Part shown: piece after piece, positions 33,401 to 48,200 of the stretch
Layout of the letters: every line of letters starts with the position of its first letter
Numbering within the stretch: position 1 is the first letter of the stretch
Assembly: GCA_963969395.1 (NCBI GenBank)
Contig: OZ017799.1
Location: 22,880,501 to 22,944,500 of the forward strand
Direction: 5' to 3'
DNA: 64,000 bases
Source of the DNA: Pseudoscleropodium purum
Taxonomy: Eukaryota > Streptophyta > Bryopsida > Hypnales > Brachytheciaceae
Translations under genes and position numbers: made by a program
The notes under the pieces: generated by a model
The model's input: the letters and a program-made list of their open reading frames with translations, nothing else
Database searches by the model: none
Told to the model about the DNA's origin: nothing

Positions 33401-36146
33401 TTGACTTCCCATAGAGTCATTTTTTGCATCCTAGAAAAAATTGAAACTTTTTGGGTGATTTCTTGGCAACTTCTAAATATTAAGTACAGATTCATATACT
33501 TACTCATTACTTTACGTGAGGATGCAAAAATTAATTACCTCCTCCGAATCTCATTGAAAAGGGAATTTTTTTAGTAGAAGGAAATTTTAATGAACCAATT
33601 TTGCCAATGAGCTCTCGGCATGTTTTTATATTAGAAACACCTCTACTATTTGAATGTTTCTAATATAAAATAACTTTCTTGGACTCTGTCAAATTGGATG
33701 GTGACCTCTATATAGACTAATTACTAGTGTTTCTAAGACTAATTGACTCTCTACAATATACTTTTGATTTTAGCCAAACTTGTCACATGCACGTACAGGT
33801 GCAATTTCAATCATTTAATGACAATCTCATAAAGATAAGACATCACTATCTTTTAGACCCTTCACATCTTTCAAACACCTTATCTACCTTTCAAACATTG
33901 ACTTACATCTTAGAAGCAAAGAATTAGAGTATTTTAGGTAAGTCTATGAGCTTTTAGGGCAACACTCTATGAAATTTTTAGGGATTTCTACCAATTAGAG
34001 TCAAAACACTCATTTTACTACTTTTTACTTCCAATTCACACTAAAACTAATGAAAAATAGAAAAAAAATCCTAAAACTAGAGTGTCAATTTGAGGTTTCA
34101 CACCTTGAAACCTTGAAATTCGGTTGAAGGCCCCACATCATAGCTTTGAAGGGTTTTAGTATAGATGAATACAAAATGAACAAAAATAATATATAAGAAT
34201 ATCAATTTCTCTAGTTCTCTAATAACTTGGGCAAATACTACAATCTTTCACTTGCAACCTTTCCAAACAAACATTTCCAAAATTAATTATTGATTATACA
34301 TTTTGAGGGATTTGGACACTCCAAATTTCATTTGAAAGCAATAATTGCGCACTCTGTGATTTATAGAAAATCATTTCAAGATTTTTTCATTGCTTGTTGT
34401 ACACTCTACAATGCTAAACTACACAATGAAGATAACGAAAAAATTGCCCAATCTATACATCATCCATATTCTGGATCTTGGAGCACTTCAAGGTTAATGT
34501 AGAGCAACATCCACATCTGCATTGCTAGCTCCTTCTCCAAAATGTAGAACTTGTGGAAGCTCTAGTTGTGACTTGACTTTTAGAGACTATTTTCTTCCCT
34601 TTCATTGTAGATCTCCTATTGTAGGTACTTTAGAAGAAGAAAATAAGAAAAAACTAGGCTTCTTGTTCTTTTTTTGTCAAGTTTGGAAAATGATTTTATA
34701 CCAAAAATTGGATTTTAATCTTTTACCAAATACATACCTTCAATCATGTGGATTTGGCTTGACCATCTTCCTCAAATGTTCAATTCCCATAGTCATATAG
34801 GTTGTCCCATTACTTAATCAAGATTCATACATAAGGATTCTTTTATTCTTTTATTCTTTTATATGTAGCATTAAAATACCTAAAGACTCTAGTGGAGAGT
34901 TTTTAACAATTTAGATAGGGAAAAGTAACCTCTATGGACCATTTATACACTAATGGATCTTCCGTAAAGACTTTTAATTGATTTAATTAGAGGCATAAAT
35001 AATTCCATCGCCCTTTTTGGTTTTAAAAAAACCACCATGGGTGCTTCTAACTCACTAGGACTTTAGGAAAGGTCCAAGGCTTGATGTAGTTTTAGTGGGA
35101 CCTTGACATAATGTGAGAAATAAGTTTTAAAATGGACTAGATGGTGCACCCACCCACCCATAATGGGTGGCACCTTTTTTTTAAATTAGCCATTGTCACC
35201 CATTAGGGTTTCTTTCCTCCGATAGTTGTATATATAGTGGCTACTTCTTGGCTATGTCCTACATCTTTGGTTGTGGTGACTCATTCGTGTAATTTTGTGT
35301 GAGATTAGCGTGGACAATGCTTGAGCTTCAACTGTACTACAGTACTACGGGAATGGCAAAGATCTCTTGCCTTTCTTGGATTGATTGGAAAGAACTTGGA
35401 TGTGACAATTTTTGATTTGCTTCCTTTGTTGTGACCTAGCTTTGTGTAAAAAAATTTTGCAAGATGTTTTGGATTTGTGACATAGGTAGCAATTGGTGGC
35501 AACTATAGATACCTATTACAACCTCATTGACATAACATTGGCTTGTTGTGTATATTGGAACAGGTACAAGTGAGGTTGTACTTTTAAATCCGATTATTCT
35601 AAATTGGAATTCATAAATCATGTCAAGCATGTGGATTTATTTTCCTACTATTGTATTTATAAATTGTTGAATTGACACATAATGGGGTTATTGCGTTTAC
35701 AAGTATAATTGGAAGACTTGGAGGCTATTTAATTTAATTTGTGATGTATAGGTGATATTTACAAAAAACTGATGTAATATAAAGTATTGCTTTGTTGAAG
35801 TTTGCAACAAAGTTAGGTTGTAAAAAGTGAAGTCTTATTGAGGAGTATTTAGTCTTAGTCTCTTCTTCAAATCTAGCTCGTGATAGTCTACCAAATTAAA
35901 AACATTGAAGATGCTTCACTATAAAAGACATGCCATAACTCGTGTGCTTAAAAGCAATATTTGCTAAGCCTATTGAGACTTCAAAGTATAGGATCCAAAC
36001 ACTTCTACTCATTAAAAATTGTTGTCTCTAAAATCTAGCAATTTGTCTAGGGTGTCTTCAAAATTTATGAATCATCGTTTGTAAGTCCAAAAAAGTATTT
36101 CAAATATTGGCCTTTTTAGACTAACTTATTGGATCGTAGGACTATT
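30423..36146. other. AT-rich stretch with an R1 repeat copy, no gene seen
   Basis: 30,785-31,210 is the second R1 copy, collinear with 1985-2500. At 31,250-31,500 there is an irregular CTTCTAAA..TAGTAA-type repetition. At about 35,134-35,171 an imperfect hairpin pairs GGTGCACCCACCCA with TGGGTGGCACC. Short ORFs at 34.3-34.8 kb have no recognisable family and look random. Confidence 0.4.
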
Positions 36147-36150
36147 TTAA

Positions 36151-36838
36151 CCCCTTAAAGGACCAAACAATGTTTTTGGCTACATAGCAATTTTGTATTA
36201 TTCAATATGAATGGACTTTTTTTCTTTGAAATTTTCATACAACCTAGGGACGAGATTTTTCTTTTAAGACCCATCAATTTTCATAACTTTTGACTACATG
36301 AATGGTTAAAAAATTATTGTAGGATATGTAGTTTTTTTCTTCTTCTAGGTAGTCTACACAAATTATAAAAGATCACTTCTTTCAAAAACAAAAATTGGTA
36401 ATTGGAATTAATTCTCAACAATCTAGTATTTTGAATCATTCTCAACTTCTTTCTACTTACTATTTTCTTTCTATATGTTATACAATTCCAAATATTTGAA
36501 AATTTTCAAGTATGTAGCCAACTTGCCGTAAAGAATGAATCCAAAGAAGCACCACCATTTTGGAATTCTTTCATACAAATTATGTGACCTTGTGAAGTGT
36601 AGTGTACTTATTTTTTGCAACACCCCCCAAAGGATTTTTGTCAATTCAAACGCTAATATCTTGCAATCTACATGCTAGAATTTTCAGAATTTTTTCTACA
36701 TCTTTTCAAACCAATGTACTACAAAACCCTATGATTACATGTGTCCAAAAATGTTTTTTTCCTAAAATTTGACATTTGTACTAAGAATGGTAGTTTTGGA
36801 GCTTTTTTGTTGAAATCATAGTCAAGGAACTTTAGAGG
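36151..36838 (+). mobile_element. TTAA-flanked element, copy B (type 1, internally shortened)
   Basis: It starts TTAA then CCCCTTAAAGGACC (36,147) and ends near AACTTTAGAGG. It is collinear with copy F but lacks part of the centre. It is non-coding. Confidence 0.7.
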
Positions 36839-37579
36839 TCAATAAAGATCTTACATTGAAATTATTTCAAGTATAGAACTTTATGATGTGGCCACCTCTA
36901 CTCATTTAATATCATTGCAAATACAATCTAGAGTACATTCATCACTTGTGGCATGACAATGCAAGATTTGGTAGCCATACATGGATCTAATTATTCTTCT
37001 TCCATCACACCTCTCAAAAAGAATTCAATAACATTGATGAAGCCTATCTAAATAGGAAAGATTGTTAGTATGAATTGTATGATTGAGTAGAATTCAGTTG
37101 TGAATTAAGGAGAATATTTGTAAGACTTATAAGGAGGGTGGATATAAGTTTGCATATGCCAATGATTGTTCCATAAATTTAAAGCTTTATGCCACATTTA
37201 ACTACTTCTAGACTTTTGAAAGTTCAAAATTAATAATGGTCATTATGAGAGAAAAAATTATCATCAAGAGATAATGCAAAACATTGAGAAATCTATGCAA
37301 AACATTGGAGAACTCTCGATTTTACAATTGGGGGCCCCACAATCTTCAATCCAAAATTCAATGAATAGTCTAGAAATAGTTAAATGTGGCATATTTTTGC
37401 AATACAAGACCATTTTTAAATTGTAAAAGAAAAAACTGATTAGCTTAGGCTAAGCATAAGAGTAAGATAACTTTGCACAAAGCAATTGCAATTCCAAATC
37501 TCAATTGTGATGAAGCAATGTTATTTCCATTTATGATTGCCTAATTCATCAGGGAAGGAAACCCTAAAATTCTCCCTTC
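36839..37579. other. AT-rich stretch between repeats, nothing recognised
   Basis: No ORF, RNA gene or repeat end is supported in this interval. Confidence 0.4.
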
Positions 37580-37583
37580 TTAA

Positions 37584-38501
37584 CCCCTAAAGGACCAAGG
37601 ATGTTTTTTTTGCCAAAAAACACTCAACACTGCCATTTTTATTGCTAAGAATTAAAAAAATTGAAAATTCTTTTTTCCCCTCATCTAACTATAGGATCTT
37701 ATACCTAACTAGTACAAAAAGGTGTTGAAAAGATTTCAGAATTTTTGACCTCACAAATTAAAAGATATTTGCATTTAAAGTGAAGAAAACCAATTTTTCA
37801 TCACCTTGTTTGACTAAATTTTTTTGACTTCAAACCTTCTTAAGTTAAATTTTTTGCACTATAAAGTTTTGAGCTTAAGTTTAAATCTTTATGGTAGAAA
37901 TTTGAGTTGAGGTTTTAGAAAAAAAAATTCAAAAAAACATAAATTTTTCATTCTTATAAAAATTATTAAATAGAAATAGGTACAAGATAGAAGGAAAACC
38001 TAAATTATTAATATCTCTAAGCTGGAATTAAAATACACTAATTCCAATAGTAAGATTTATCTAACAAGCAAATCAAACCGTATGGAACTTTGTTTTCGAA
38101 GAATCATAAAAACTGCATCCAAAATTGAAACCTACAAGTTATTTTTCTAGGAAGATGCTCTAATTGCCCAAAAAACAAGATTGTCTATAATTTTCACATC
38201 ACTTATCCAAATGAAAGGAATCAAAGCTTTTGAGGTAAAAAAAATATAATATACAAAAATAAAAATCTTAAACAAAATTCAAGTTTTTGAGTTATTTTTT
38301 ACAACCCAATCTCTTCTATTTTGAGCTTATTTAGGCATGACTTTTGTTTCTGGGCACTAATTGAAAAAATATGCATTTTTATAAAGCTAATCAATTCCTC
38401 TATCTATGAAAAAAAATGAAAAAATCATGACAAAAATTTAGCCCATAGATACTTGCCTAAAATCCAATTTGTCCTCCAAAGGGATAATGATCCTTTAGGG
38501 A
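37584..38501 (+). mobile_element. TTAA-flanked element, copy C (type 2)
   Basis: The left end is TTAA (37,580-37,583) then CCCCTAAAGGACCAAGG. The right end is CCTTTAGGGA then TTAA (38,502-38,505). The interior matches copies J and K: landmarks include AGATATTTGCATTTAAAGTG and TTTTTGCACTATA. Length is 918 bp, non-coding. Confidence 0.8.
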
Positions 38502-38744
38502 TTAAAGGTTTCAAAGTTTGTGCAATCTTTTTTTTGCAAAGTTCCTATTATAGAAAAGACTGTATTATAATGAAAAATCTTGTATCAAAATGGTCTCTAG
38601 TTTCTCTTCTATCATTCAAAAGAAAAATTTGGATAGAATTACATTTTAAATCTTTTGATTTAATGATTGATGAGTGCATTGATATTCCTATAAAAAGGTA
38701 TTTTGTAGTCTTTGCAATTTTTTTAGACACTAACCATTAGAAGA

Positions 38745-38995
38745 TTTTTGGGGCCTCCGGATGTCTACGAGTTATTGCAGCCTGTGAATGTAGGGAACAA
38801 GTTCAGCATAGCAATTTGATGTGGCCGAGACCCTGCCAAGTCATTGACCAAATTTTTTCTTTTTTTAATTTTTTAATTTTGCATTTGGAGACTAATTTTT
38901 TTTTTTATGAAAAAGAAAATTCTAACAGTAGGCCATTCCCCTCGCTATAGGGAAACAAGCTTGAAACAGGCTTTTGGACCCCCCAAAACTCTTTT
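38745..38995. mobile_element. Small TTTTGGGG-ended MITE, copy 1
   Basis: Ends TTTTTGGGGCCTCC and (reverse complement) GAGTTTTGGGGGGTCC bound about 250 bp with a T/A-rich centre. Similar units occur at about 40,306-40,562, 48,903-49,153 and 60,506-60,745. Target duplications were not resolved. Confidence 0.45.
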
Positions 38996-41007
38996 AATGC
39001 TACCTAAATATTACATGTTTTTTAGATTTATTGTAGATGGAAGATGGAAAAAAGTGATTCTAAGATGATATTTGACATTCTTATAGTTGTTGCAATTTAC
39101 AAAGACATGAAAGCAAAATCTAAGTAAAATCTATAGGATTTGGATTCAATAGAACTTCTACCATAGTTGAAAAGAATACAAATGTGGCAATTCAGCTAAA
39201 AAAGATAAATCCATTCCTTACTTCAACTCATTGTATTGCTTATAAAACAAACTTACACACCTAACTATCTTCAAGTTGTCAAAAACAAATCTTGTAAGGA
39301 CATGTTTGCTCTAGTAGATTCGATGTTGAGTACATTGGCTAGTTATTTTAAGAAATCATTAAAAATTAAATCTACTTTGCAAATCCTTTAGTGAATTGAA
39401 TGATGCTTGCAAATCCAAAAAGAATACTTTAAAATTCATTGTTTCTTTAGTTGGTAATTTGTGACTACTTTGTATGATTCCTTAGAATTTATCTTGATTT
39501 ATTTGCATGATACTCTTTTTAAGGATGATGGTTCTATAATTCTTGACTTGTCTACTAAATTAGTTGATTTCAAATTTATTTATATTCTCTATTTCTTGGC
39601 TGATATTCTACAAATGCTTTCTAAATTAGTTAAGATTTTTCAATGTAAACTCTTGGTATTTCAACTATTGGGTCTTTTATGAAAATGGAGATGGCATCCA
39701 TTACAATGTGCTTTCTTTTTTACTCTTATAACTTAAGCCAAGATACATTTAATACAACTGCAAGTTTTCATATCTTGTTCAAAATTAAACCTCCATTTGG
39801 TTACCTCTATTGCTTATCTAGCAAAATAAAGGATGCCAAATTCCACAATATAAAAATGATTAGGGATCCTACAAGTGCTAATCCTACATGATGCTGTCCT
39901 AATATATACATTTTTTTATGCTAAGATGATTTGTATAGTTTTAAAGGCTAGGTTTGAAGACAATAACATCATCAATTCTTTCAAAGTCTAGTCAATCCAA
40001 TTTCTATGCCTCATAGGTAGATTAGTTTAGCATCATGAGTTAGTATCGAATTTTATTTCTTTTGCAGTAGTTGAAGTAGGTTAAAAGTAAAAAAAAAGAA
40101 ATCTTTCTTTTTTGTAATTGGTAGACATAGCAAATTATAAGCAAGAATTTTTTGCTTTCAAGCTCCAAGAAAGCACTTCATAGATAAATAAATAAAAAGT
40201 TGGAATTTGTAGGCTTCAATTAGTTGGAGTTCATCTTTGAAATTCAAGTACCTTAACATTCTAAGGTAGTTTGCTCTTAAAGCAACCTCTTAAGAGGTAA
40301 TTGCATTTTGGGGCCCTGAAGATAAACTCCTTAGAAAAAATTTCAGTTAATTTTTGTAAAACAAAATATGGCATCTCATTCAAATCATTTCATATTTTGG
40401 AGTTCTTTGTGGAATTAGTTACAAATTTTTGAAGTTGAAATTTGGTGGTCACAAAAAATGACTACTTTTTCTTAAAATGCAGACAATTAATACATTGAAG
40501 AAAGCAAAGCATACCTTTGTCCTAATGGTCACTTTTAGAGCAGGGTCGCTTTTAGAGCCCCCAACATTAACCCTTCTTGAAATTGCAAAATGTCAACATG
40601 TGAGCACTACTACTTGTGAGACATCAGAATGAAAAAGAAGCCACGGGAAGGCTACCTCGGGGAGGTTCCTTAAGTTGTGAACTACCACAGTGCAGTCAGT
40701 GCTAGCTAGAATATTATGTAATTTAAAATATTATTATTTCTAATTAATAAAATTGATTAAAAATATTATTCTAAAAATATTTAAATAATCAACTATGATG
40801 TGGTAGTTTCCGAGCACATCAAATTTTTTTAACTTTGGTAATTTCATATTTATTTTAATATTAAATTTTTTAATTTAGAAAAAAATAGTAATTTAATTAA
40901 ATTGTTGCACAATTCAAGCCTTATAGTTTGCTAATTTTCTAAACTTATTTTAATTTTAATTTTTTGGTTGGTTTTGGTCAGTATTTCCCAATATTCGAAA
41001 ACTCACA
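38996..41007. other. AT-rich stretch with a second TTTTGGGG-ended MITE
   Basis: Around 40,306-40,562 TTTTGGGGCCCTG and (reverse complement) TTGGGGGCTCTA bound a similar ~250-bp unit. The remainder has no recognised feature. Confidence 0.4.
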
Positions 41008-41971
41008 ACCCTCTTTAGGCCTCATTCTTTTTTTAATGGATTTTTGTGTGCAGAATAATATTGATTTTTAAAATTCCAAGACTACATTTTCACTGAAAAT
41101 GCTCAAAAACTGCTACTTTAAGTACAACTACAAAATTTATGAAAAAACTCTTTTTTTTTATACATGGAACCGTAGGATCTTGTAGTATGTTGACTTCAAA
41201 ACATGTAGTATAAATTTAAAAAATTTCCACCATATGGATTGTAAGATATAAGAATTCAAATTCACTGAAATGATCTTTTGAGCCCTCCAAAAAATAAGGC
41301 AAATGTACTTCACAAGCTCACTTTCTTATGAAAAAATGTCCAAAATAGTAGTGCTTTTTAAAATTCTTTTTCCTAAACAAGTTCGACACGTGCTTGAAAA
41401 TTTTTGTATCATTTGGAATTGTACAATATATAGGAAAAAAATTGTAAGTAGACAGTAGTAGAAAATGATTCAAAATACTAAATTGTTAAAAATTTAATTA
41501 TGGAATTGAAAAATGCCAATTGGATGGTTACAATACTATAACAAAAAATACACATTTTATGATTTATTTTTTTCCAAAAATATTGAAATTTAAGTAAGAT
41601 AAAAGACTTAAAAGTTTATTTTAGAATAGACAATCCATTATTGTCCACAAACAAAAAATCCTCATAACTTTTGACTCATTAATAAAAATGTAATGATTCA
41701 AAGCTTTCCACATATACATAACTCTAGAAAACCAATTTCGAATTTTTTTTTAATCTACCTAAATATCCCATTTTACAAAAGAAATAACATATTAGGCCAT
41801 TATAACTTTTGATTCATACTTCCAAATGTCATGAAGTTTAGGGCATATGAAAGATATTCCTTGTCCCTACCTTCTATTAAAATTTGGGCCTAAAATATGT
41901 AAATATTCAGTCATATGTACCTGCCCCAAATTGCTATGTTGCCAAAAAAACACATACTAGTCCTTTGGGGG
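41008..41971 (-). mobile_element. TTAA-flanked element, copy D (type 1)
   Basis: Collinear with the reverse complement of copy F. The right end reads TCCTTTGGGGG then TTAA (41,972-41,975). The left end is decayed (ACCCTCTTTAGG). It is non-coding. Confidence 0.7.
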
Positions 41972-41975
41972 TTAA

Positions 41976-44900
41976 GCAAAAGCTTCAAAATTGCTTAACA
42001 ACAACAAATTTGAATAGTGTCATGTGATTAGCCTTGAAAAGACTAGAGTCACTAAACAAAGTCTTTGACAATATATTAGTGGATGCCATTGTCTTGTGAA
42101 CAAATTCTAGTAAGTTTTGACATTTGTATAACAATCTAGAATAACATCTTACAAGGGTAGCAAAAGAACCATTCGAAGATGGTAAAAACTATGATTACGA
42201 AAATCTTTTGATTTCAACTCCATTTTAGATGATTTGGGAGGTTTTTTGGTCTTCAAATGGTGGAGGGCTTTGCAAAGTTCAATACTTGCCAAGTATGCAA
42301 TATTAATTAGTACTATCAACTTGGAATTTTTTTTTGTACATTATTGGAATCTAGCAAATTTTTCAATATCAATTTTAGTTTTGAAAGAAATTGACACTAC
42401 AAGACATAAGAATAGTAAGACTGTGAGACTCTATCCTAGGGAAGCAACAATATTAGTTTATTGATAGTGGATAGTGAGAAAATTAAACAAATAAAATATA
42501 GAACCAATGATATATAAGAAAATTGAATTTTTTTTAAATTAAAATTAAAATTATATATGTTAGATCCCCTCCAACCAAACTTTAACAACATTGTGCAGTG
42601 TGAATATAGTTTTAGATAGGATTACGAAATTTGGACTAAGAAACCACAATCCATGTCATAGTCTTTGGAAAAAGCCAATAAATTGGTATATGTTGTGATT
42701 GAGAGGATGCAACTAGTGACCGTTGAAAAAAACGAATTAAGAAGGTGACACCGTAGGGCCCCATAGGATGGTCTATATCCAATCAGTTACAAAATGAATA
42801 AGTGATTAGAAAAGGTGCATTATGATTGGGCTATAGGACTCTTGATTTTACAACTAGCCCTTGGTCAAGAATAGGATGACCTATATCGCCACTAGTGTGA
42901 GAGGAACAAAATCTTCAGTTGAAAAAATTCATGTTAATAATGATTTGAGAAAAAAAAATCTAAAAAATTACGGAAACCTTCCAAACTCTATTTCTACATA
43001 CCGGAAAATTTCCCCACTGAAGAAAGCCACTCTGCAGACACTTGTAACTGCGTAAGTGGTCAGAAATGGGTTGCCTCCCTTACCTGACGGCACGGCACCA
43101 GTGCAGGTTCAGTTGACGCGCTCCTGAAACCCCCGTCTAAAGAAAATCCCCCGCTCGCTCTCCCGGTGCTCAGGACAGAGTATGTACAGACAGTGTCAAT
43201 GGGACCCATCGGAAGCTACTAACTCTAGCTCTGTCTGTAACTAGCCAAGTGGCTGACTGGGCTCAGTCTGTCGGAGCTCCCCGGTGCGCCGATTTGGTCG
43301 TTTGTGCTCGTGGCTTAATTATCCGAACTCCCTTTTCATTCTCGAAACCAACTTGCGTTACAGATGTGTGGCGCCGCTATTGGAGAGAGATTCACAGAAA
43401 GTGGCACAGTCCGTGCTCAAGATTGTCGACAGGCCCAAATCCTTTCCGCCTGTATGTCGAGGAAGCCTCGGCAAGCACCTTTTTTCGCCCCACGATCCAT
43501 CGAGTTGCTGACCTGCCACGAAAATCAATGCCCACAAAGCCACAACCACAACACTGGGCTGAGTAGGAGCTCTAGCACTGTCGTCCTGTAGGGCCCGCTC
43601 AACTTGACTTTCGAGTCCAAAACGCGTAAGTCGGATGTGCCCTTATTCTTCGTCATTACACATTGATCGATGAGGCCCGCTGCCTGCTATCGCCTTAATT
43701 TTACAAGGTGGGCGGATTTGTGTACGTAGTGGTACTGACAAGTGCTTTTTCGTATTTGCTGGAAACTGGAATTTGGGGGCTCAGTGCAAGCGTGTGGAGT
43801 AGTCGATCGGTGCGTTAAAAGATTGATTGCCGGTAAGGGATGGAAGAGCCGATAGCGCAGGTACGTACGTAGATTGTGCACACAACTAATCTCGGTCACC
43901 TGTACGATGTGTCAAGCGCTTGAATTCTGAGCTTGAAGCTACTCTAGATGTTTGTGCGAAAGGGCGTATATGAGTGGATGCCTGTAACGTTGTGAATCAT
44001 CCCGTAGTACAGCACAGTAAAGTCACTCTTTCCATCAGTGTCGTAGTATTATTTTGTACGTATTCGCACCGTGAATTTCCTACCTGTTGGCATGGTGAAG
44101 AGATTTTAGCTTGGACCGGTTGGCGCCAAAGTGGTCCTCTTACCAGATGGATATCATTATGGTAATAGTTTTAGTTTGGGGAAGGTGAAACTACGTATTA
44201 ACTACACTGAAACGTCGATGTCGGTAAGTGGGTCCACGGAGATTCACGACATTTGCACTTTCAAGGCGGGCGCTTGAAAACCTGAACCTATTCGAGTCCT
44301 AGTTTGGATTGAAAGCTTCGTACAAACGAGTGTCACAATTTTGGGGCTATGAATTGCAACCTTGTAGCAAAATTGACGTTAGTAGTTGAGTGTGACACTC
44401 ACATCGTACTTCAATGCGCACACCTGGCACGATGCCAAGTCCAGTATACAAGGCTACCATGAAATTGTCGCATTTGCTAGTTGAAAGGCAACAAAATCTC
44501 ATAGTTGATTTCCTAGTTCAATTGAGTTGAACAGCTTGCCATTATGTTTGATAACGCTCTTGAGCCTCCTAGCTCTTGACCATTTTCTAATTCGTAATCT
44601 CAAAATGTGGCCCATTTCAGTAGAGGTAGGCTAACAAGCAAGCATTGAATGTGAAGTGCATAGTTTTGTCTTTGTATCTTTTCCTTCTCTAGTATTATGG
44701 TATCTTCTTCTGTAAACGCGTGATTGACTAGTCCTATAATGTGAAAGTGAAGCATCGAAACGGAAATAGCATCCCGCGCCGGCCACTCCTCTGACTCGAC
44801 TCTCACGAAACCTTGTCCATAACATTGTTGTCGGTATATGGACACCGATGGAATCCATGGTCTTGCTAGAATGTTGGGCAAGTGTAGATCTCTTCCGATC

Positions 44901-45287
44901 TTCATATAGTAAAATGAATCACAGTGTCGATTCTGAAGCCCAGTCAGGTGTGTGAAGTAGTTAATCCCCATAATGCAGTCCTGAAGTGCTTCAATGTTGT
45001 TCCTGTTATCCAAGTGATCACTGGCTTGATTCCAGTGCTAAAAATCGTGACACATATCTAGAGGAAGGATGCCAATGACCGAGCCTGTTTCATTTCAGTG
45101 TTGTGCACTAAGCATACTCGATTCTAGTCACTGCACAGTGAAGGGTCAATGCTCACTGCATGGGATGTCTACGCAATGCAACACAAAGCTCTAAAGACTA
45201 CCACAAGTGTATAATTACATTTCAGGCAGCAAGTCCTGAAAGTGCTTAACTAGTGGAAACTGCGAATTCAACGAAATTGACGCTCAT
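41976..45287. other. Upstream region of the transporter, more GC-rich, no gene supported
   Basis: From about 43.0 kb the composition becomes balanced and repeat ends disappear, as expected for promoter and single-copy DNA. Short ORFs (105 aa at 43,249-43,566 on plus, 137 aa at 44,600-45,013 on minus) have no family resemblance I can name and lie in overlapping frames. Either could be chance or a remnant. Confidence 0.4.
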
Positions 45288-48200
45288 GTGATGTTGCTGC
45301 AGAATGGAGTTGTTGGTGAAGCTGCTCCCCATCATCGAATTTACATCAATCGTCCAACGCTCGTCGATGACGGCATAAAAAGGACGTCCAATTGGTGGAC
45401 GGCAGCTGCCTACAACATTACCGCCATTATTGGCCTTGGGGTGCTTGGTCTGCCGCAGGCCATGGTGTTCCTATCCTGGTTTGAATTCATCTTGGGCCTC
45501 AAATGCTTCTCTGAAATTTCCACGTTTTTGCTTACATTCGCGTATGAATATGTTATTTTCGTCAGTTTCAGAAAATTGGTTCGAAAGGAAATTACTTTTT
45601 TAAAGATTTTAGCATAACTTTGGAAGAATGAGACGTTATTTGGGCAAAACATCACTTAGTATGGACTGTGGAGTGTGTACGTGTTAAGAAGTAACCAAGG
45701 ATATTATCTATCTGTTTGAAAAAAGTAATTAAGTTTAAAATAAATTTAAATCTTGGCAAGAATTATCTTGCTATTAAGAGTGTCCCCACAGCAGTGATGC
45801 ATAACATGACTGCATCTACTAGTGTCAAAATTGTCATAGTTCACATCATGAAATTGTCATAGTTTTTGTTGGCAAATGAAAGAAAATTATAAATTCTTGT
45901 AACAAATTTTTTTTGATTGTATCATGTGACTAAACCAAAAAAATTCAAAGTAGTGTTTATTAGTATAAGTTTGATCCTTGATTCTTATGCTTGTAAGGTG
46001 TAAACTTAAGGCAAAAATCTATATAGTCATTGGTCTTGCCAAGAGTTTTGGAAATTTGGTCTAGTTATCAGTTAGATCTTGCCATAGATGACAATATATC
46101 TATGCTGACTTCTTGAATGTATGTTTAGACTTAGAATTTTGTGTGTTATTGTAGGGGTGGACTAGTGGTGATGGCTCTCACATGCTTCATCACCTACTTT
46201 ACATTGAAGCAATTGGTGGAACTGCATGAAGTTGATATTGAGAAACGGTACATTACATACCATGATCTTGCGGATCGAGCGTTTGGTGCTCCTTTAGGTC
46301 GCCGGATTGTTCTGCCCATGCAAATGGTTGTTGAAGTCAGTATGGATGTGCTCTTCACCGTTGCTGTAGGAGAGGCTATGATCCGTATAGTGGGAAATTG
46401 CCATCACCCTGGTGAAAATCAAGTGCCCATATATATTTGGTTTGTAGCATTCGGTGCCCTCCAAATTGCCCTCTCTTGTGTGTTACCAAATTATAGCTCC
46501 ATCAAATGGATTGCAGTGGTTGCAGCAATCATGTCAACTTGGTAAGCTTTTCATCTTTCATCAGCCATGTATTCACCCTGTACAGTAGGATGAGTTTGAC
46601 CATAACTTGAGGTATGTGCATTCAGAATCATCACTTCAGATGATGAACCTTGAGCTTTCATGTCTCATTTATCCAAATATTATGCTTGAATCTTTCTTTA
46701 TGACAGGGTAAGTAATATGTTGTTCAAAGATAAAACATAAAATATTTAAGCATTCCAAAAAGATTTAAGCAGTATGGGTTAATATGCATCAAATAAATTT
46801 TTGTCACTTGGATATTGACCTCAGTTGTTGAAATGCTCACAACATCCTCTCCTTGATTGACAGCTATTCAACAATTGCATGGATCACACTTGTGTCTACC
46901 AAGCATCGGGGTGATGCTAGCCATGGGCCTCCTAAGAATCTGCCAGCAAGCAATTACGGTGCTCATTCAAGTGATGCAAAATTAAATGAAGCTGATCTTG
47001 CACTCCAAGCCTTCAATGCAATTGGGGTTATTGCATTTGCATATGCTGCACACAATGTTGTTTTGGACATTCAGACCGAGTTACCGTCACCCTCGGAGAG
47101 AGCCATGATGAAGGGCGTGAAGTTCACGTATCTGGTGGTAGCACTGTGTTACTTCCCTCTGGCCATTGCTGTCTACAGTGAGTATGGGAATGACGTAAGC
47201 CGCAATGTGTTGGGTTTCATGGAGGGCAAAGTTGAACAAGGGTGGGTAATTGCAGCCAACATCATGTTGATTGTTCATCTTATTGGAAGTTATCAGGTAA
47301 CTCACTCCACTGGAATTTGTAAAGTTTTGTTTCCTGTATTCAACAAACCTCCTAATTTATTCGTGTCTTTTTTCAAGCTCTCACGTATGAATTATGTCAA
47401 GACAAAACTTATTATGTTATGAATGAGGATCGCAATAGCAAATTGATTTGAGAGGTGAACCTTGCTTTGACAATATTTCATTTATAAGATAGAATTTTCT
47501 ATAGTGATTGTAAATTTGGTATTAATATTGGATGTTAGAATTCTTAGGTGTGTAAAGCAATGATAGAAGATTTTGACATTATATACATTGAAAACAATAA
47601 ATTGTTCATTGTCATCATCATTGAACTAAAAATGAATCATATCCCATGGACATTGGATTCTAAATAATTAAAATCATTACATATAAAAATTGTTGTAAAT
47701 CATGTGCTTAGTCAAGGATTCTTTTGTAAGAATGGTTTAATCAAATCAAAACACATGTCATTTGCACTTGCAGATTTTTGCCATTCCCGTATTCAAGGTT
47801 TTAGAAGTAGTCACAAATTATCCATCATATATTGTTCGAACAATTTACATAGGTAAGTATAATACTTATCATGCTTGTAATTTCATAATTTTGAATAAGC
47901 AATTTGCTAGGTTGTAGCATAATGTCTTATTCAAAGCTAGCATAGCATTAGTAACATCAATTATTTTTTTAGTAATATTTTTGTGGGATTGCAGTTTCTA
48001 CAACATTACTTGCAATAATGTTTCCATTCTTCTCTCCACTCCTTGGATTCTTTGGAGGATTTGTGATTGCTCCAACAACATACATTGTATGTTATATTCA
48101 CTATTACTCTATACATTTTTGAATTAATTGCTACTAGATATTATGCTCAAATAAATCTAAAAAAAATAGAAAAATTTATAAATTTCTTTATAATTGTGTC

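Noticed and set aside
43249..43566. 105-aa plus-strand ORF in the GC-rich transporter flank
   Set aside because: Three frames are open at once in this stretch, and no domain or homologue is recognisable. Likely chance in balanced-GC DNA.
44280..44300. TTCGAGTCCTA as a tRNA T-arm
   Set aside because: No matching acceptor, D-arm or anticodon stem at the proper spacing.
44600..45013. 137-aa minus-strand ORF upstream of the transporter
   Set aside because: Composition is protein-like, but I recognise no family, there is no supporting splice or promoter signal, and an overlapping second frame is also open.
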